Shown in pieces: positions 41,160 to 49,942 of a stretch of 64,000 nt of DNA. Both the position numbers and the translations under genes were made by a program. The notes below the pieces were generated by a model, which saw only the letters and a list, made by a program, of their open reading frames with translations, ran no database searches and was not told where the DNA came from. Source of the DNA: an uncultured Clostridia bacterium (lineage in GTDB: Bacteria; Bacillota; Clostridia; Monoglobales; Monoglobaceae). The stretch lies in NCBI GenBank assembly GCA_947589045.1, contig CANQBQ010000011.1, positions 1-64,000 of the forward strand, read 5' to 3'. The first letter of the stretch is position 1; each line of letters begins with the position of its first letter.

Positions 41160-41197
41160 AAAACAAATTAAAATCAACTTAAACGGAGGTATTTTTT

Positions 41198-42463
41198 ATG
41201 AAACGCGAAACAAAATGTATTCAGGCCGGCTATACTCCGGGCAACGGAGAGCCGAGAATGATACCGATAATACAAAGCACCACGTTCAAGTACGACACCA
41301 GCGAGAATATGGGTAAGCTTTTCGACCTTGAGGAGAGCGGCTATTTTTACTCGCGTCTGCAAAACCCCACCTGCGATTACGTCGCGGCTAAGATATGCGC
41401 GCTGGAGGGCGGCTCGGCGGCGATGCTCACCGCGTCGGGTCAGGCGGCGTCCTTTTTCTCAGTTTTCAACATCTGCGGCGCGGGCGACCACGTTATAGCC
41501 TCCTCGGCGATATACGGCGGCACCTATAATCTCTTTAACGTAACAATGCGCCGAATGGGTATAGATTTCACGTTTATCGACCCCGACTGCTCCGACGACG
41601 AGCTCGAAGCGGCGTTTAAGCCCAATACAAAGGCGCTTTTCGGCGAAACCATCGCCAACCCCGCGCTCAAAGTGCTTGACATCGAGCGTTTTGCAAAGGC
41701 GGCGCACGCGCACGGCGTTCCGCTCATTATCGACAACACCTTTGCAACCCCGATAAACTGCCGCCCGATAGAGTGGGGAGCCGATATTGTAATACATTCC
41801 ACCACAAAGTATATGGACGGTCACGACGCGGCGGTCGGCGGCTGTATTGTCGATTCGGGAAAGTTTGACTGGTTCGCGAGCGCGGACAAATTCCCGGGTC
41901 TCACCACGCCCGACGACTCTTATCATGGTATAACCTACGCCGAAAAATTCGGTCTCGGCGGCGCGTATATAACCAAGGCGACCGCTCAGCTTATGCGCGA
42001 TTTGGGCTCGGTGCAGTCGCCCGTGAACGCGTATCTTTTAAACCTCGGTCTGGAGTCGCTCCACGTTCGTATGCAGAGACACTGCGAAAACGCGGAAAAG
42101 GTCGCGGAATTTCTGGAAAACGACGACCGCGTGGAATGGGTCAACTATCCGCGTCTTAAGGGCAACAGATATTACGACCTCGCGCAAAAATACCTGCCCG
42201 ACGGCGTATGCGGCGTAATTTCGTTCGGCGTTAAGGGCGGTAGAAGGGCTGCCGAGAAATTTATGTCAAAGCTCAAAGTAGCGATGATAGCGACGCACGT
42301 CGCGGACGCACACACCTGCGTTCTGCACCCCGCGTCCTCGACCCACCGCCAGATGAGCGACAGCGAGCTTGAGGCGGCGGGAGTAAGCCCCGACCTCATT
42401 CGCCTTTCGGTCGGAATTGAAAACGTTGACGATATAATCGACGATTTGAAAAACGCGCTTTGA
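41198..42463 (+). CDS. metY: O-acetylhomoserine sulfhydrylase / Cys-Met metabolism PLP enzyme
   Basis: PLP-dependent enzyme of the Cys/Met metabolism family, 421 residues. It carries the family N-terminus TKCIQAGYTPGNGEPRMIPI, the PLP phosphate-binding loop SGQAAS, IIDNTFATP, and the PLP Lys in VIHSTTKYMDGHDAAVGG; the C-terminus has the SVGIENVDDIIDDL signature. Length and the insert around WFASADKFPGLTTPDDSYHG favour O-acetylhomoserine aminocarboxypropyltransferase (homocysteine synthesis) over methionine gamma-lyase, but the two are hard to separate by eye. The gene stands alone with its own promoter and terminator. Confidence 0.88.
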   Translation: MKRETKCIQAGYTPGNGEPRMIPIIQSTTFKYDTSENMGKLFDLEESGYFYSRLQNPTCDYVAAKICALEGGSAAMLTASGQAASFFSVFNICGAGDHVIASSAIYGGTYNLFNVTMRRMGIDFTFIDPDCSDDELEAAFKPNTKALFGETIANPALKVLDIERFAKAAHAHGVPLIIDNTFATPINCRPIEWGADIVIHSTTKYMDGHDAAVGGCIVDSGKFDWFASADKFPGLTTPDDSYHGITYAEKFGLGGAYITKATAQLMRDLGSVQSPVNAYLLNLGLESLHVRMQRHCENAEKVAEFLENDDRVEWVNYPRLKGNRYYDLAQKYLPDGVCGVISFGVKGGRRAAEKFMSKLKVAMIATHVADAHTCVLHPASSTHRQMSDSELEAAGVSPDLIRLSVGIENVDDIIDDLKNAL

Positions 42464-42487
42464 TGCAGCCCACGCAAACTAAGATAC

Positions 42488-42525
42488 AAAATAAGCGCGG
42501 TCGATAAATCGACCGCGCTTATTTT
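42488..42525. terminator. Bidirectional terminator between metY and fabZ
   Basis: Perfect 18-bp stem (42488-42505 with 42508-42525) flanked by A and T runs; serves both converging transcripts. Confidence 0.9.
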
Positions 42526-42546
42526 ACGCATTTTATTTTATTTGTT

Positions 42547-42993
42547 TTATTTGTCCACTATTGCGAACGAAATCTCGCCGCCTGCGGCAAAAACCTTTTC
42601 GTCGCCGTTTACTATGTACGCCTCGGCGTTCGCCTTGCCCATAACGCGCTTGAACGCGGTCATCTGCACCTCTAACCTGAGAGTGTCGCCCGGCTCCACC
42701 TGCTTTTTAAACTTAAAGTTGTTTATACCCGTGAAAACAGCGAGCTTGCCCTGATAATTCGGGTCCTTAAGTATCATAACCGCACCCACCTGCGCGAGCG
42801 CCTCGACCATCAGCACGCCGGGCATAATCGGTCTGCCCGGAAAGTGACCCTGAAACTGCGGCTCGTTCATGGTTATGTTTTTAATTCCGACCGCCCTTTG
42901 GTTCTCCTCGTCCATCTCAATTATTCTGTCCACCAGCAAAAACGGCGGACGGTGAGGAATTATCTCCATTATCTCGCTTGTGTTCATCTGCAT
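42547..42993 (-). CDS. fabZ: 3-hydroxyacyl-ACP dehydratase FabZ
   Basis: Dehydrates 3-hydroxyacyl-ACP in fatty acid elongation. The 148-residue hot-dog protein has the catalytic His in IIPHRPPFLLVDRI and Glu in MPGVLMVEALAQVGAV, with GHFPGRPIMPG between. GGAGG lies 9 bp ahead of ATG 42993; an internal Met two codons on is possible. It starts 17 bp after mreB on the same strand, so the two are an operon; the other fab genes are not in this window. Confidence 0.96.
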   Translation of the reverse strand: MQMNTSEIMEIIPHRPPFLLVDRIIEMDEENQRAVGIKNITMNEPQFQGHFPGRPIMPGVLMVEALAQVGAVMILKDPNYQGKLAVFTGINNFKFKKQVEPGDTLRLEVQMTAFKRVMGKANAEAYIVNGDEKVFAAGGEISFAIVDK

Positions 42994-43010
42994 AATAATC
43001 TACCTCCGTA

Positions 43011-44027
43011 TTATCTTTGTCTTCTTCTCTTGCTTCCGCTGTAATTCTGAAGCAGCTTGATGTTGTCGAGAGCCTGTCCCGTACCGAGAGCCACGCAATA
43101 CTCCGCGTCCTCCGCGACATAGGTCTGAATACCCGTCTCAAACTCAATGAGCTTGTCCATTCCGTAAATCAGCGCACCGCCGCCCGTCAGGACGATACCT
43201 CGGTTGCTTATGTCGCCTACCAGCTCGGGGGGCGTGTTTTCAATTACCGACTTGACCGTGTCAACCACCATCGAAGCGGTTTCGGAAAGCGCGTTGAGCA
43301 TTTCGTCCGACGACACGGTTATGGTTTTCGGAAGTCCCGAAACCAGGCTTCTGCCCTTGACCTCCATAGCGGGGTTGTCGTCGCGCTTGTAAACGCAGCC
43401 TATTTTAATCTTCATATTCTCGGCGGTTCTCTCTCCGATAACTATATTATACTTCTTTCTTATATATTTTACAATAGCCTCGTCAAATTTATCTCCCGCT
43501 ACCTTTATGGACTCCGAAACGACAATTCCGCCGAGCGAAATTACCGCCACGTCGCTCGTGCCGCCGCCCATATCAACGACCATAGAGCCGACCGGCTGGG
43601 AAATGTCTATGCCGACTCCTATCGCCGCCGCGATAGGCTCCTCTATAAGGTGTACGCGGCTCGCGCCCGCCTGTACGCCCGCGTCGATGACCGCCCTTTC
43701 CTCAACGTCGGTCACGCCGCTCGGCACGCATATAATTACGCGCGGCTTGAATATACCCTTTTTAACGACCTTTCCCAAAAAATACTTTATCATTCTTTCG
43801 GTTGTGTCATAATCCGAAATAACTCCGTCCTTAAGCGGTCTTATAGCCACAATGTTGCCGGGCGTTCTTCCGAGCATCCTCTGCGCCTCGGAGCCGACCT
43901 GCAAAACCTTGTCGGTATTTTTATCGACCGCTACCACCGAGGGCTCTTTAAGAACTATACCCTTTCCTTTTAAATATACCAAAACCGAAGCGGTTCCCAA
44001 ATCTATGCCTATATCCTGACCAAACAT
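43011..44027 (-). CDS. mreB: Rod-shape protein MreB/Mbl (bacterial actin)
   Basis: Cytoskeletal ATPase that guides lateral wall synthesis, 338 residues. It has the phosphate 1 motif IGIDLGTASVLVYLKGKGIVL, GSMVVDMGGGTSDVAVISLGG as phosphate 2, and GIVLTGGGALIYGMDKLI as the adenosine motif. The start at 44027 (MFGQDIGIDLG) has AGGAGG close upstream; the longer frame to 44084 runs through the promoter repeats and is rejected. mreC and mreD are not adjacent, which suits a solo Mbl/MreBH-type paralogue. Three WalR-like repeats overlie its transcription start. Confidence 0.94.
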   Translation of the reverse strand: MFGQDIGIDLGTASVLVYLKGKGIVLKEPSVVAVDKNTDKVLQVGSEAQRMLGRTPGNIVAIRPLKDGVISDYDTTERMIKYFLGKVVKKGIFKPRVIICVPSGVTDVEERAVIDAGVQAGASRVHLIEEPIAAAIGVGIDISQPVGSMVVDMGGGTSDVAVISLGGIVVSESIKVAGDKFDEAIVKYIRKKYNIVIGERTAENMKIKIGCVYKRDDNPAMEVKGRSLVSGLPKTITVSSDEMLNALSETASMVVDTVKSVIENTPPELVGDISNRGIVLTGGGALIYGMDKLIEFETGIQTYVAEDAEYCVALGTGQALDNIKLLQNYSGSKRRRQR

Positions 44028-44037
44028 TTTAATCCTC

Positions 44038-44070
44038 CTGTAACATTCCTGTAATATTTCTGTAACATTC
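44038..44070 (+). promoter_or_regulatory. Three 11-bp repeats matching the WalR box at the mreB promoter
   Basis: CTGTAACATTC (44038), CTGTAATATTT (44049), CTGTAACATTC (44060), exact 11-bp period. TGTAAC-N5-TGTAAT-N5-TGTAAC fits the WalR consensus TGTWAH-N5-TGTWAH in full. They lie over the mreB start site and 5' UTR, a position that predicts repression. Confidence 0.78.
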
Positions 44071-44072
44071 TT

Positions 44073-44101
44073 ATAATAATACATTATTTTCCGATTGTCA
44101 A
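44073..44101 (-). promoter_or_regulatory. Sigma-A promoter of mreB-fabZ
   Basis: Minus strand TTGACA (44096-44101), 17-bp spacer, TATTAT (44073-44078). Confidence 0.8.
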
Positions 44102-44132
44102 CATATATTTGTCAAAATTTTAAAAATATGAG

Positions 44133-44162
44133 TTGAAAACAGCACATTTCTTCTGATATAAT
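44133..44162 (+). promoter_or_regulatory. Sigma-A promoter of ispG-polC
   Basis: TTGAAA (44133-44138), 18-bp spacer, TATAAT (44157-44162). Confidence 0.75.
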
Positions 44163-44203
44163 ATTTGTTAGTTTTAAAAACAATAAAAACGCGGTGATAT
44201 ATT

Positions 44204-45256
44204 ATGGAAAAAATCAAAAAGACCAAAAAGGTCAAAATAGGAGATATATACATAGGCGGCGGAGAGCCTGTCGCGATACAGTCTATGACCACCGCGCCGA
44301 CGGCGGACGCGAAGGCGGCGGCGGAGCAGGTAAACGCGCTCACCGACGCGGGGTGCGACATTGTGCGGCTCGCCGTACCCGATATGCCGAGCGCGGAGGC
44401 GATAAGCGAGATAAAAAAGCTGACCCGCGTCCCGCTGGTTGCCGACATTCACTTTGACTACCGTCTTGCGCTTGAATGTATAAAACGCGGCATCGACAAA
44501 GTACGTATAAACCCCGGCAATCTCGGCGGATATGAGCGCGCCCGCGCGGTCGCGGAAGCCGCCAAGGAGCGCGGAATACCCATAAGGATAGGCGTAAACG
44601 GCGGTTCGCTGGAGGACGGCATTTTGGAAAAATTCGGCGGGGATATGCCCCGCGCGATGGTGGAGAGCGCAAAATCGCATATTAAGATTTTGCACGACTG
44701 CGACTTTGACGACATAGTTGTTTCGCTGAAGTCCTCCGATGTTAAAACCTCTATTGCGGCGTACCGTCTTGCGGCGGACGAGCTTGACTGCCCGCTCCAC
44801 CTCGGCGTGACCGAGGCGGGAACATACGAGGCGGGAATTGTCAAATCGTCTATCGGCATAGGCGCACTGCTTGCCGACGGAATAGGCGACACGATACGCG
44901 TCTCTCTGACCGAAGACCCGCTCCGCGAGGCGGAGGCGGCAAAGCAGATACTTCGTGCGCTCGGAGAGCTGCGCGACGGAGCCGAGGTGGTGTCGTGCCC
45001 GACCTGCGCGAGATGTAAGATACCGCTCATACAGATTGCCAAAGAGGTAAATGACGCGCTCAAAAACATCGACAAGCCGATAAAGGTAGCCGTTATGGGC
45101 TGCGTTGTGAACGGACCGGGCGAAGCCGGCGACGCGGACGTCGGAATTGCGGGCGGAGACGGCTGTGCGATGCTGTTTAAGGGCGGGAAGATACTCCGAC
45201 GCGTGGAGCAGAGCGAGATAGTCGGCGCGCTCCTTGAAGAAATCGAAAAAATGTAA
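44204..45256 (+). CDS. ispG: 4-hydroxy-3-methylbut-2-enyl diphosphate synthase IspG
   Basis: [4Fe-4S] enzyme of the MEP isoprenoid pathway, 350 residues. TIM-barrel start IYIGGGEPVAIQSMTTAPT, VRLAVPDMPSAEAI, PLVADIHFDYRLAL and KVRINPGNLGG; the cluster domain has the ligands in SCPTCARCKIPL and VMGCVVNGPGEA. The ATG is followed by a Lys-rich start typical of clostridial homologues. polC starts 30 bp downstream, an arrangement common in Clostridia, where ispG closes the dxr-rseP-ispG set; dxr and rseP are not present here. Confidence 0.96.
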   Translation: MEKIKKTKKVKIGDIYIGGGEPVAIQSMTTAPTADAKAAAEQVNALTDAGCDIVRLAVPDMPSAEAISEIKKLTRVPLVADIHFDYRLALECIKRGIDKVRINPGNLGGYERARAVAEAAKERGIPIRIGVNGGSLEDGILEKFGGDMPRAMVESAKSHIKILHDCDFDDIVVSLKSSDVKTSIAAYRLAADELDCPLHLGVTEAGTYEAGIVKSSIGIGALLADGIGDTIRVSLTEDPLREAEAAKQILRALGELRDGAEVVSCPTCARCKIPLIQIAKEVNDALKNIDKPIKVAVMGCVVNGPGEAGDADVGIAGGDGCAMLFKGGKILRRVEQSEIVGALLEEIEKM

Positions 45257-45286
45257 ATTATCAGAATTTAAGAACGGAGAATAAAG

Positions 45287-48200
45287 TTGCTTACACTACT
45301 TGATTTATTTGATAAATTAACCGTTGCCGAGCCGTTTGCCCGACTTCTTGAGCAGGCGGAGGTCACTCGCGCCGCGGCGGATGCGAAAAGTCTTTCGGTG
45401 AGCGCGGATATTTTGTGCCGGGTTCCGATAAATCCGAGCGATTTAAACGAGCTTGCGCGGCTTGTAGAGGATACATACGACCTTTCGCGCGTCACAATAA
45501 ACCCGACCTACGACAAGTCGCTGTTTACCGAGGAAAACTTCGGAATCATACTGCACTTTCTGTTTGAAAGCGACACGATGTATCGGCTTTATTTTGCAAA
45601 CAGCCGCATAAAAATCGACGGTGAAAGCGCGGTCGTGTCCGACACGACCTGCACAGCATACACCTTTGCGGAGGGAGAGTGCGAAAACGCGTTCGGCGGC
45701 ATAATAAAGCGTCTTTTCGGAATTGACGCAAACATTAAAATAGAATACTTCTCGCAAAGCGACGAAGAATACTTTAAGGAGCAGGAGGAAAACGAAGCTC
45801 GGCTTGCGGCGCAGGCCGCGGCGGCAAAGCCCGCTCCCGCCGCGAAAAAGGCTGTCGCCGTTCCGTCGGAGGGACATATATTCGGAAAACCGTTTTCGGG
45901 CGACCCCGTTCCGATGATTTCGGTCAACAGCGGCGACAACGCGGTAATCGTTGAGGGCGAGGTATTCTATACCGAAGATGTGCGCGATATAAACAAGGGC
46001 AAAAACAGCTTTAAAAAGCTGACGTTTTATATGACCGACGGGGAGTGGTCTCTTATATGCCAGGTTTTCGGAAAATCCGAGGCGGTTTCGCCGTTTATTT
46101 CGGCTGTAAAGCGCGGCGTGCGCCTTAAAGTGATGGGTGACTACAATTTCAGCACGTTTGACCGAAGCGACATTTTGGAGGTTCATTCGGCAGACCTGCT
46201 CCCCTCTCTGCCCAAAAAGACCGACGACGCGCAGGAAAAGCGTGTCGAGCTTCATCTGCACACAAAGATGTCCGCGCTGGACGCGATAACCTCGGCGGAA
46301 GATTTGGTAAAGCGCGCGGCGGATTGGGGTCACAGCGCGGTTGCGATAACCGACCACGGCGTGGTTCAGGCGTTCCCCGAAGCGCATAAGGCAGCGGTCG
46401 AGGCGCGCAAAAACAATCCCGACTTCAAAGTTATCTTCGGCGTGGAGGGCTATCTTCTGGACGATACCGACTGTGCGCCCAACGAGGAATTTATTGTTTT
46501 CGACATAGAGACGACCGGTCTCAGCCCGCAAAACTGCGCGATAACCGAGATAGGCGCGGTAAAGCTGATTGCCAACCGCAAAGCCGAGGTTTTCAGCAGT
46601 CTTGTAAACCCGGGCTGTCATATTCCCGAAGACATAACGGCGCTCACGGGAATAACCGACGAAATGGTAAAAGACGCGCCGAAAATCGACACGGTACTGC
46701 CCGAATTTCTGGCATTTTGCGGCAACCGACCCGTGGTCGCGCACAACGCGAGGTTCGACACCTCGTTTATAGCCGAAAACGCGGCTCGGCTCGGTCTGCC
46801 GTTTAAAAACGAAGTTTTCGACACGCTCGAAATGTCGCGCACCCTTTTCCCGGACGAAAAGACGCACAAGCTGGATGTTATATGCGAGCGTTTGGGCGTA
46901 AGCCTTGAAAACCACCACCGCGCGGTAGACGATGCGGCCGCGACGGCGGAAGTGTTCGTTAAACTGCGCCAAATCGAGTTTGAAAAAGGCGGCGTAAAGC
47001 AGATAAGCGAGGAGGACTTAAAAAGGCGTCCCAACCACATAATAATTCTTGCCAAAAATTACGCGGGGCTTAAAAACCTCTACAAGCTGGTCTCATATTC
47101 GCATATACACCACTTCTTCAAACGCCCGAAAATACTCAAAAGTATTCTCACGGGTCTGCGCGACGGTCTTATTATCGGCTCGGCGTGCGAACAGGGCGAC
47201 CTCTTTCGCGCGGTGCTCGGCGGTGAGCCGCAGGAAAAAATCGAGAATATCGCAAACTTTTACGACTATCTTGAAATACAGCCGCTCGGCAATAACCGCT
47301 TTATGATTGCCTCCGCCGATATTCCGCAGGTAAGCTCGGACGAGGACCTTAAGAATTTGAACCGCAAAATAGTCGAGCTGGGCGACAAGCTAAATATACC
47401 CGTCACCGCGACGTGCGACGTGCATTTTATGGACCCCGACGACGCGTTTTACCGCCGCGTCCTCCAAGGCTCGCAGGGCTACACCGACGCGGACAACCAG
47501 GCTCCGCTGTATTTCCGCACCACCGACGAAATGCTCGCGGAGTTTGACTACCTGCCGCCCGAAAAAGCGCGCGAAATAGTTGTTACCAACACCAACAACA
47601 TTGCAAATCAAGTTGACATAATCCAGCCCGTCCCCGACGGCACATATCCGCCGTCCATTGAAAATTCGGAGCGGGATTTAATAGATATTTGCCAAAAGCG
47701 GGCGCACGAAATCTACGGCGACGAGCTTCCCGAGGTGGTTCAAAAGCGTTTGGACCGAGAGCTTGACTGTATAATAGGCAACGGCTTTTCGGTTATGTAT
47801 ATGATAGCGCAAAAGCTGGTAAAGAAGTCGAACGACGCGGGCTATCTCGTAGGCTCGCGAGGCTCGGTCGGCTCGTCCTTTGTCGCGTTCCTCGCGGGAA
47901 TTACCGAGATAAACTCTCTTGCTCCGCACTATGTATGCCCCGACTGCAAGCACAGCGAATTTTTCCTTCACGGCGAGTATCAAAACGGCGTGGATATGCC
48001 GAAGAAAAACTGTCCCGTATGCGGCGCGCCTATGAAAAAGGACGGTCACGAGATACCGTTTGAAACCTTCCTCGGCTTCAACGGCGACAAGGTCCCCGAT
48101 ATCGACCTTAATTTTTCGGGCGAGTATCAGGCGACCGCGCATAAATACGTTGAGGAACTGTTCGGAGAGGGCTATGTGTTTAAAGCGGGTACCATTTCGG

Positions 48201-49540
48201 GTATTGCGGAAAAATCCGCAATAGGCTTTGCAAAGAAATATTTTGAGACAAAGGGGCTTGCCGTTCCGCAGTCCGAGATAAAACGCGCCGCGATAGGCAT
48301 AGAGGATATAAAGCGCACAACGGGTCAGCACCCCGGCGGCGTTATAGTATGCCCCAAGACGCACGAGATTTTCGACTTTTGCCCCATTCAGCATCCCGCG
48401 GACAAGCGCGACTCGGATATAATCACGACCCACTTTGACTTTCACTCGATACACGACAACCTGTTAAAGCTGGACATTCTCGGACACGACGACCCTTCGA
48501 CGCTGAGAATGCTCGAGGACCTGACCGGCGTGGACATCAAATCCATCCCGCTTGACGACCCCGACACAATGAAAATCTTTTGCGGCCCCGAAATTCTCGG
48601 CGTTACGCCCGAACAGATAAACAGTCAGACGGGAACGCTCGGCATCCCCGAATTCGGAACGTCGTTTACCCGTCAAATGCTTGTCGACACCAAGCCGACT
48701 ACGTTTGCCGAGCTGATATTCATAGCGGGTCTGTCTCACGGCACCGACGTATGGCTCGGCAACGCGCAGGAGCTTATAAGAAACAAGACCGCGACGCTTT
48801 CGGAGGTTATCAGCGTGCGTGACGACATTATGACCGCGCTTATCCAAAAGGGGCTTGAGCCGGGTATGGCGTTTAAAATCACCGAGCTGGTACGAAAGGG
48901 CAACGCCGCGAAAAACGGTCTGCCTGAAGAATACGAAACGGCTATGCGGGAGCACGGCGTTCCCGAATGGTACATAGCCTCCTGTAAAAAAATCAAGTAT
49001 ATGTTCCCCAAGGCACACGCGGCGGCATATGTGACTATGGCATTCCGTGTCGCGTATTTCAAGGTACACTACCCCGTGGAGTTCTATATCGCCTACTACA
49101 CCGTCCGCGCAGATTTGTTTGACAGCGCGATAATGGCGCAGGGTAAGACCAAGGCAAAGGAGGAGCTGAGGCGGCTCGACCAGAAATCCAAAATCGAAAG
49201 CCTGTCTCAAACCGACAAGAACCTCCAGACCATTTTGGAGGTCGTTGTGGAGATGTACGAACGCGGAATTAGCTTTTTGCCCGTAGACCTCTACAAATCC
49301 CACGCGTATAAATTCCAAAAGGTTGACGGCTGCATACTTCCGCCCCTCAACAGCTTTGCGGGCGTGGGAACGGCGGCGGCGGAAAACATTATGAACGCCC
49401 GGGAGGACGGCGAGTTTCTGTCGCGGGAGGACCTCAAGGCTCGCGCAAAGGTCAACAAAAAGGTAATCGAAACGCTTGCCGAGCAAGGCTGCCTCAATGG
49501 TCTACGGGAAAGCAGCCAGATGTCATTATTCGATATGTAA
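45287..49540 (+). CDS. polC: DNA polymerase III PolC-type alpha subunit
   Basis: Replicative polymerase with built-in proofreading, found in low-GC Gram-positives; 1417 residues. The order is N-terminal domain, OB fold, PHP domain split by the exonuclease (VELHLHTKMSALDAI; DnaQ motifs FIVFDIETTGLSP, VAHNARFDTSFI, HRAVDDAAATAEVF), zinc module (CPDCKHSEFF, CPVCGAPMKK), palm/fingers (GSRGSVGSSFVAFLAGITEIN, DIDLNFSGEYQATAHKYV with catalytic Asp) and C-terminal helix-hairpin-helix region ending SSQMSLFDM. The start is TTG at 45287 with ACGGAGA 7 bp upstream; no ATG is well placed. It is co-transcribed with ispG. Confidence 0.97.
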   Translation: MLTLLDLFDKLTVAEPFARLLEQAEVTRAAADAKSLSVSADILCRVPINPSDLNELARLVEDTYDLSRVTINPTYDKSLFTEENFGIILHFLFESDTMYRLYFANSRIKIDGESAVVSDTTCTAYTFAEGECENAFGGIIKRLFGIDANIKIEYFSQSDEEYFKEQEENEARLAAQAAAAKPAPAAKKAVAVPSEGHIFGKPFSGDPVPMISVNSGDNAVIVEGEVFYTEDVRDINKGKNSFKKLTFYMTDGEWSLICQVFGKSEAVSPFISAVKRGVRLKVMGDYNFSTFDRSDILEVHSADLLPSLPKKTDDAQEKRVELHLHTKMSALDAITSAEDLVKRAADWGHSAVAITDHGVVQAFPEAHKAAVEARKNNPDFKVIFGVEGYLLDDTDCAPNEEFIVFDIETTGLSPQNCAITEIGAVKLIANRKAEVFSSLVNPGCHIPEDITALTGITDEMVKDAPKIDTVLPEFLAFCGNRPVVAHNARFDTSFIAENAARLGLPFKNEVFDTLEMSRTLFPDEKTHKLDVICERLGVSLENHHRAVDDAAATAEVFVKLRQIEFEKGGVKQISEEDLKRRPNHIIILAKNYAGLKNLYKLVSYSHIHHFFKRPKILKSILTGLRDGLIIGSACEQGDLFRAVLGGEPQEKIENIANFYDYLEIQPLGNNRFMIASADIPQVSSDEDLKNLNRKIVELGDKLNIPVTATCDVHFMDPDDAFYRRVLQGSQGYTDADNQAPLYFRTTDEMLAEFDYLPPEKAREIVVTNTNNIANQVDIIQPVPDGTYPPSIENSERDLIDICQKRAHEIYGDELPEVVQKRLDRELDCIIGNGFSVMYMIAQKLVKKSNDAGYLVGSRGSVGSSFVAFLAGITEINSLAPHYVCPDCKHSEFFLHGEYQNGVDMPKKNCPVCGAPMKKDGHEIPFETFLGFNGDKVPDIDLNFSGEYQATAHKYVEELFGEGYVFKAGTISGIAEKSAIGFAKKYFETKGLAVPQSEIKRAAIGIEDIKRTTGQHPGGVIVCPKTHEIFDFCPIQHPADKRDSDIITTHFDFHSIHDNLLKLDILGHDDPSTLRMLEDLTGVDIKSIPLDDPDTMKIFCGPEILGVTPEQINSQTGTLGIPEFGTSFTRQMLVDTKPTTFAELIFIAGLSHGTDVWLGNAQELIRNKTATLSEVISVRDDIMTALIQKGLEPGMAFKITELVRKGNAAKNGLPEEYETAMREHGVPEWYIASCKKIKYMFPKAHAAAYVTMAFRVAYFKVHYPVEFYIAYYTVRADLFDSAIMAQGKTKAKEELRRLDQKSKIESLSQTDKNLQTILEVVVEMYERGISFLPVDLYKSHAYKFQKVDGCILPPLNSFAGVGTAAAENIMNAREDGEFLSREDLKARAKVNKKVIETLAEQGCLNGLRESSQMSLFDM

Positions 49541-49622
49541 CTCGCGGACACTTAAAAACTCGGTCTACCGCAAGCGGGAAGATTAAAAATGAGTTTGAGA
49601 AAATATCAAAATCAGAGGAAAC

Positions 49623-49668
49623 AACAACGCGGGGCTTATCGAAATCCCCGCGTTGTTACTTGCTTTTT
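49623..49668 (+). terminator. Intrinsic terminator of ispG-polC
   Basis: AACAACGCGGGG (49623-49634) pairs with CCCCGCGTTGTT (49646-49657), then ACTTGCTTTTT. Confidence 0.82.
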
Positions 49669-49763
49669 ACAAAATTGCTCTCTACCGTACACTCGTACGC
49701 CGACGAGACCAATTTTGTAAAATATACCTTCGTTTTTAAGCGTCTGTGATTTTTTGTTTCAAT

Positions 49764-49779
49764 TGTTTCACGTGAAACA
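49764..49779. other. parS centromere site 1
   Basis: TGTTTCACGTGAAACA, identical in all 16 positions to the bacterial parS consensus bound by ParB/Spo0J. Confidence 0.96.
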
Positions 49780-49818
49780 TCCCGAATAGCAAAACTGCTT
49801 TTCGGGATGTTGTTTTTT
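49776..49818 (+). terminator. Terminator hairpin between the parS sites
   Basis: AACATCCCGAA (49776-49786) pairs with TTCGGGATGTT (49801-49811) with an inner AGCA/TGCT, then gTTTTTT. Its left arm shares 4 bp with parS site 1. Confidence 0.78.
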
Positions 49819-49821
49819 AAA

Positions 49822-49837
49822 AGTTTCACGTGAAACA
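49822..49837. other. parS centromere site 2
   Basis: AGTTTCACGTGAAACA, 15 of 16 positions match parS. It directly abuts the -35 box of parAB. Confidence 0.93.
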
Positions 49838-49866
49838 TTGATTTTTCAAAAAAACTGTGGTACAAT
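49838..49866 (+). promoter_or_regulatory. Sigma-A promoter of parA-parB
   Basis: TTGATT (49838-49843), 17-bp spacer, TACAAT (49861-49866). The adjoining parS site suggests ParB bound there could affect this promoter. Confidence 0.72.
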
Positions 49867-49942
49867 AAACACTGCCGTATTTATTGTACGCTTTCGGCGG
49901 AATTAAACGGCGTTTGCGATATTCCCAATCAAGGAGAAAATT

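Larger units (their letters stand above)
49541..49942. other. Gap between polC and parA
   Basis: 402 bp without a gene. It holds the polC terminator (49623-49668), a second terminator hairpin (49776-49818) between two parS sites, and the parAB promoter (49838-49866). A frame across 49656-49865 on the minus strand reads through both parS sites and is not a gene. Confidence 0.75.

Noticed and set aside
49656-49865. 69-codon ORF on the minus strand between polC and parA
   Set aside because: It crosses both parS sites and a terminator hairpin; its Ser-Arg-Glu-Thr motifs are simply parS translated.
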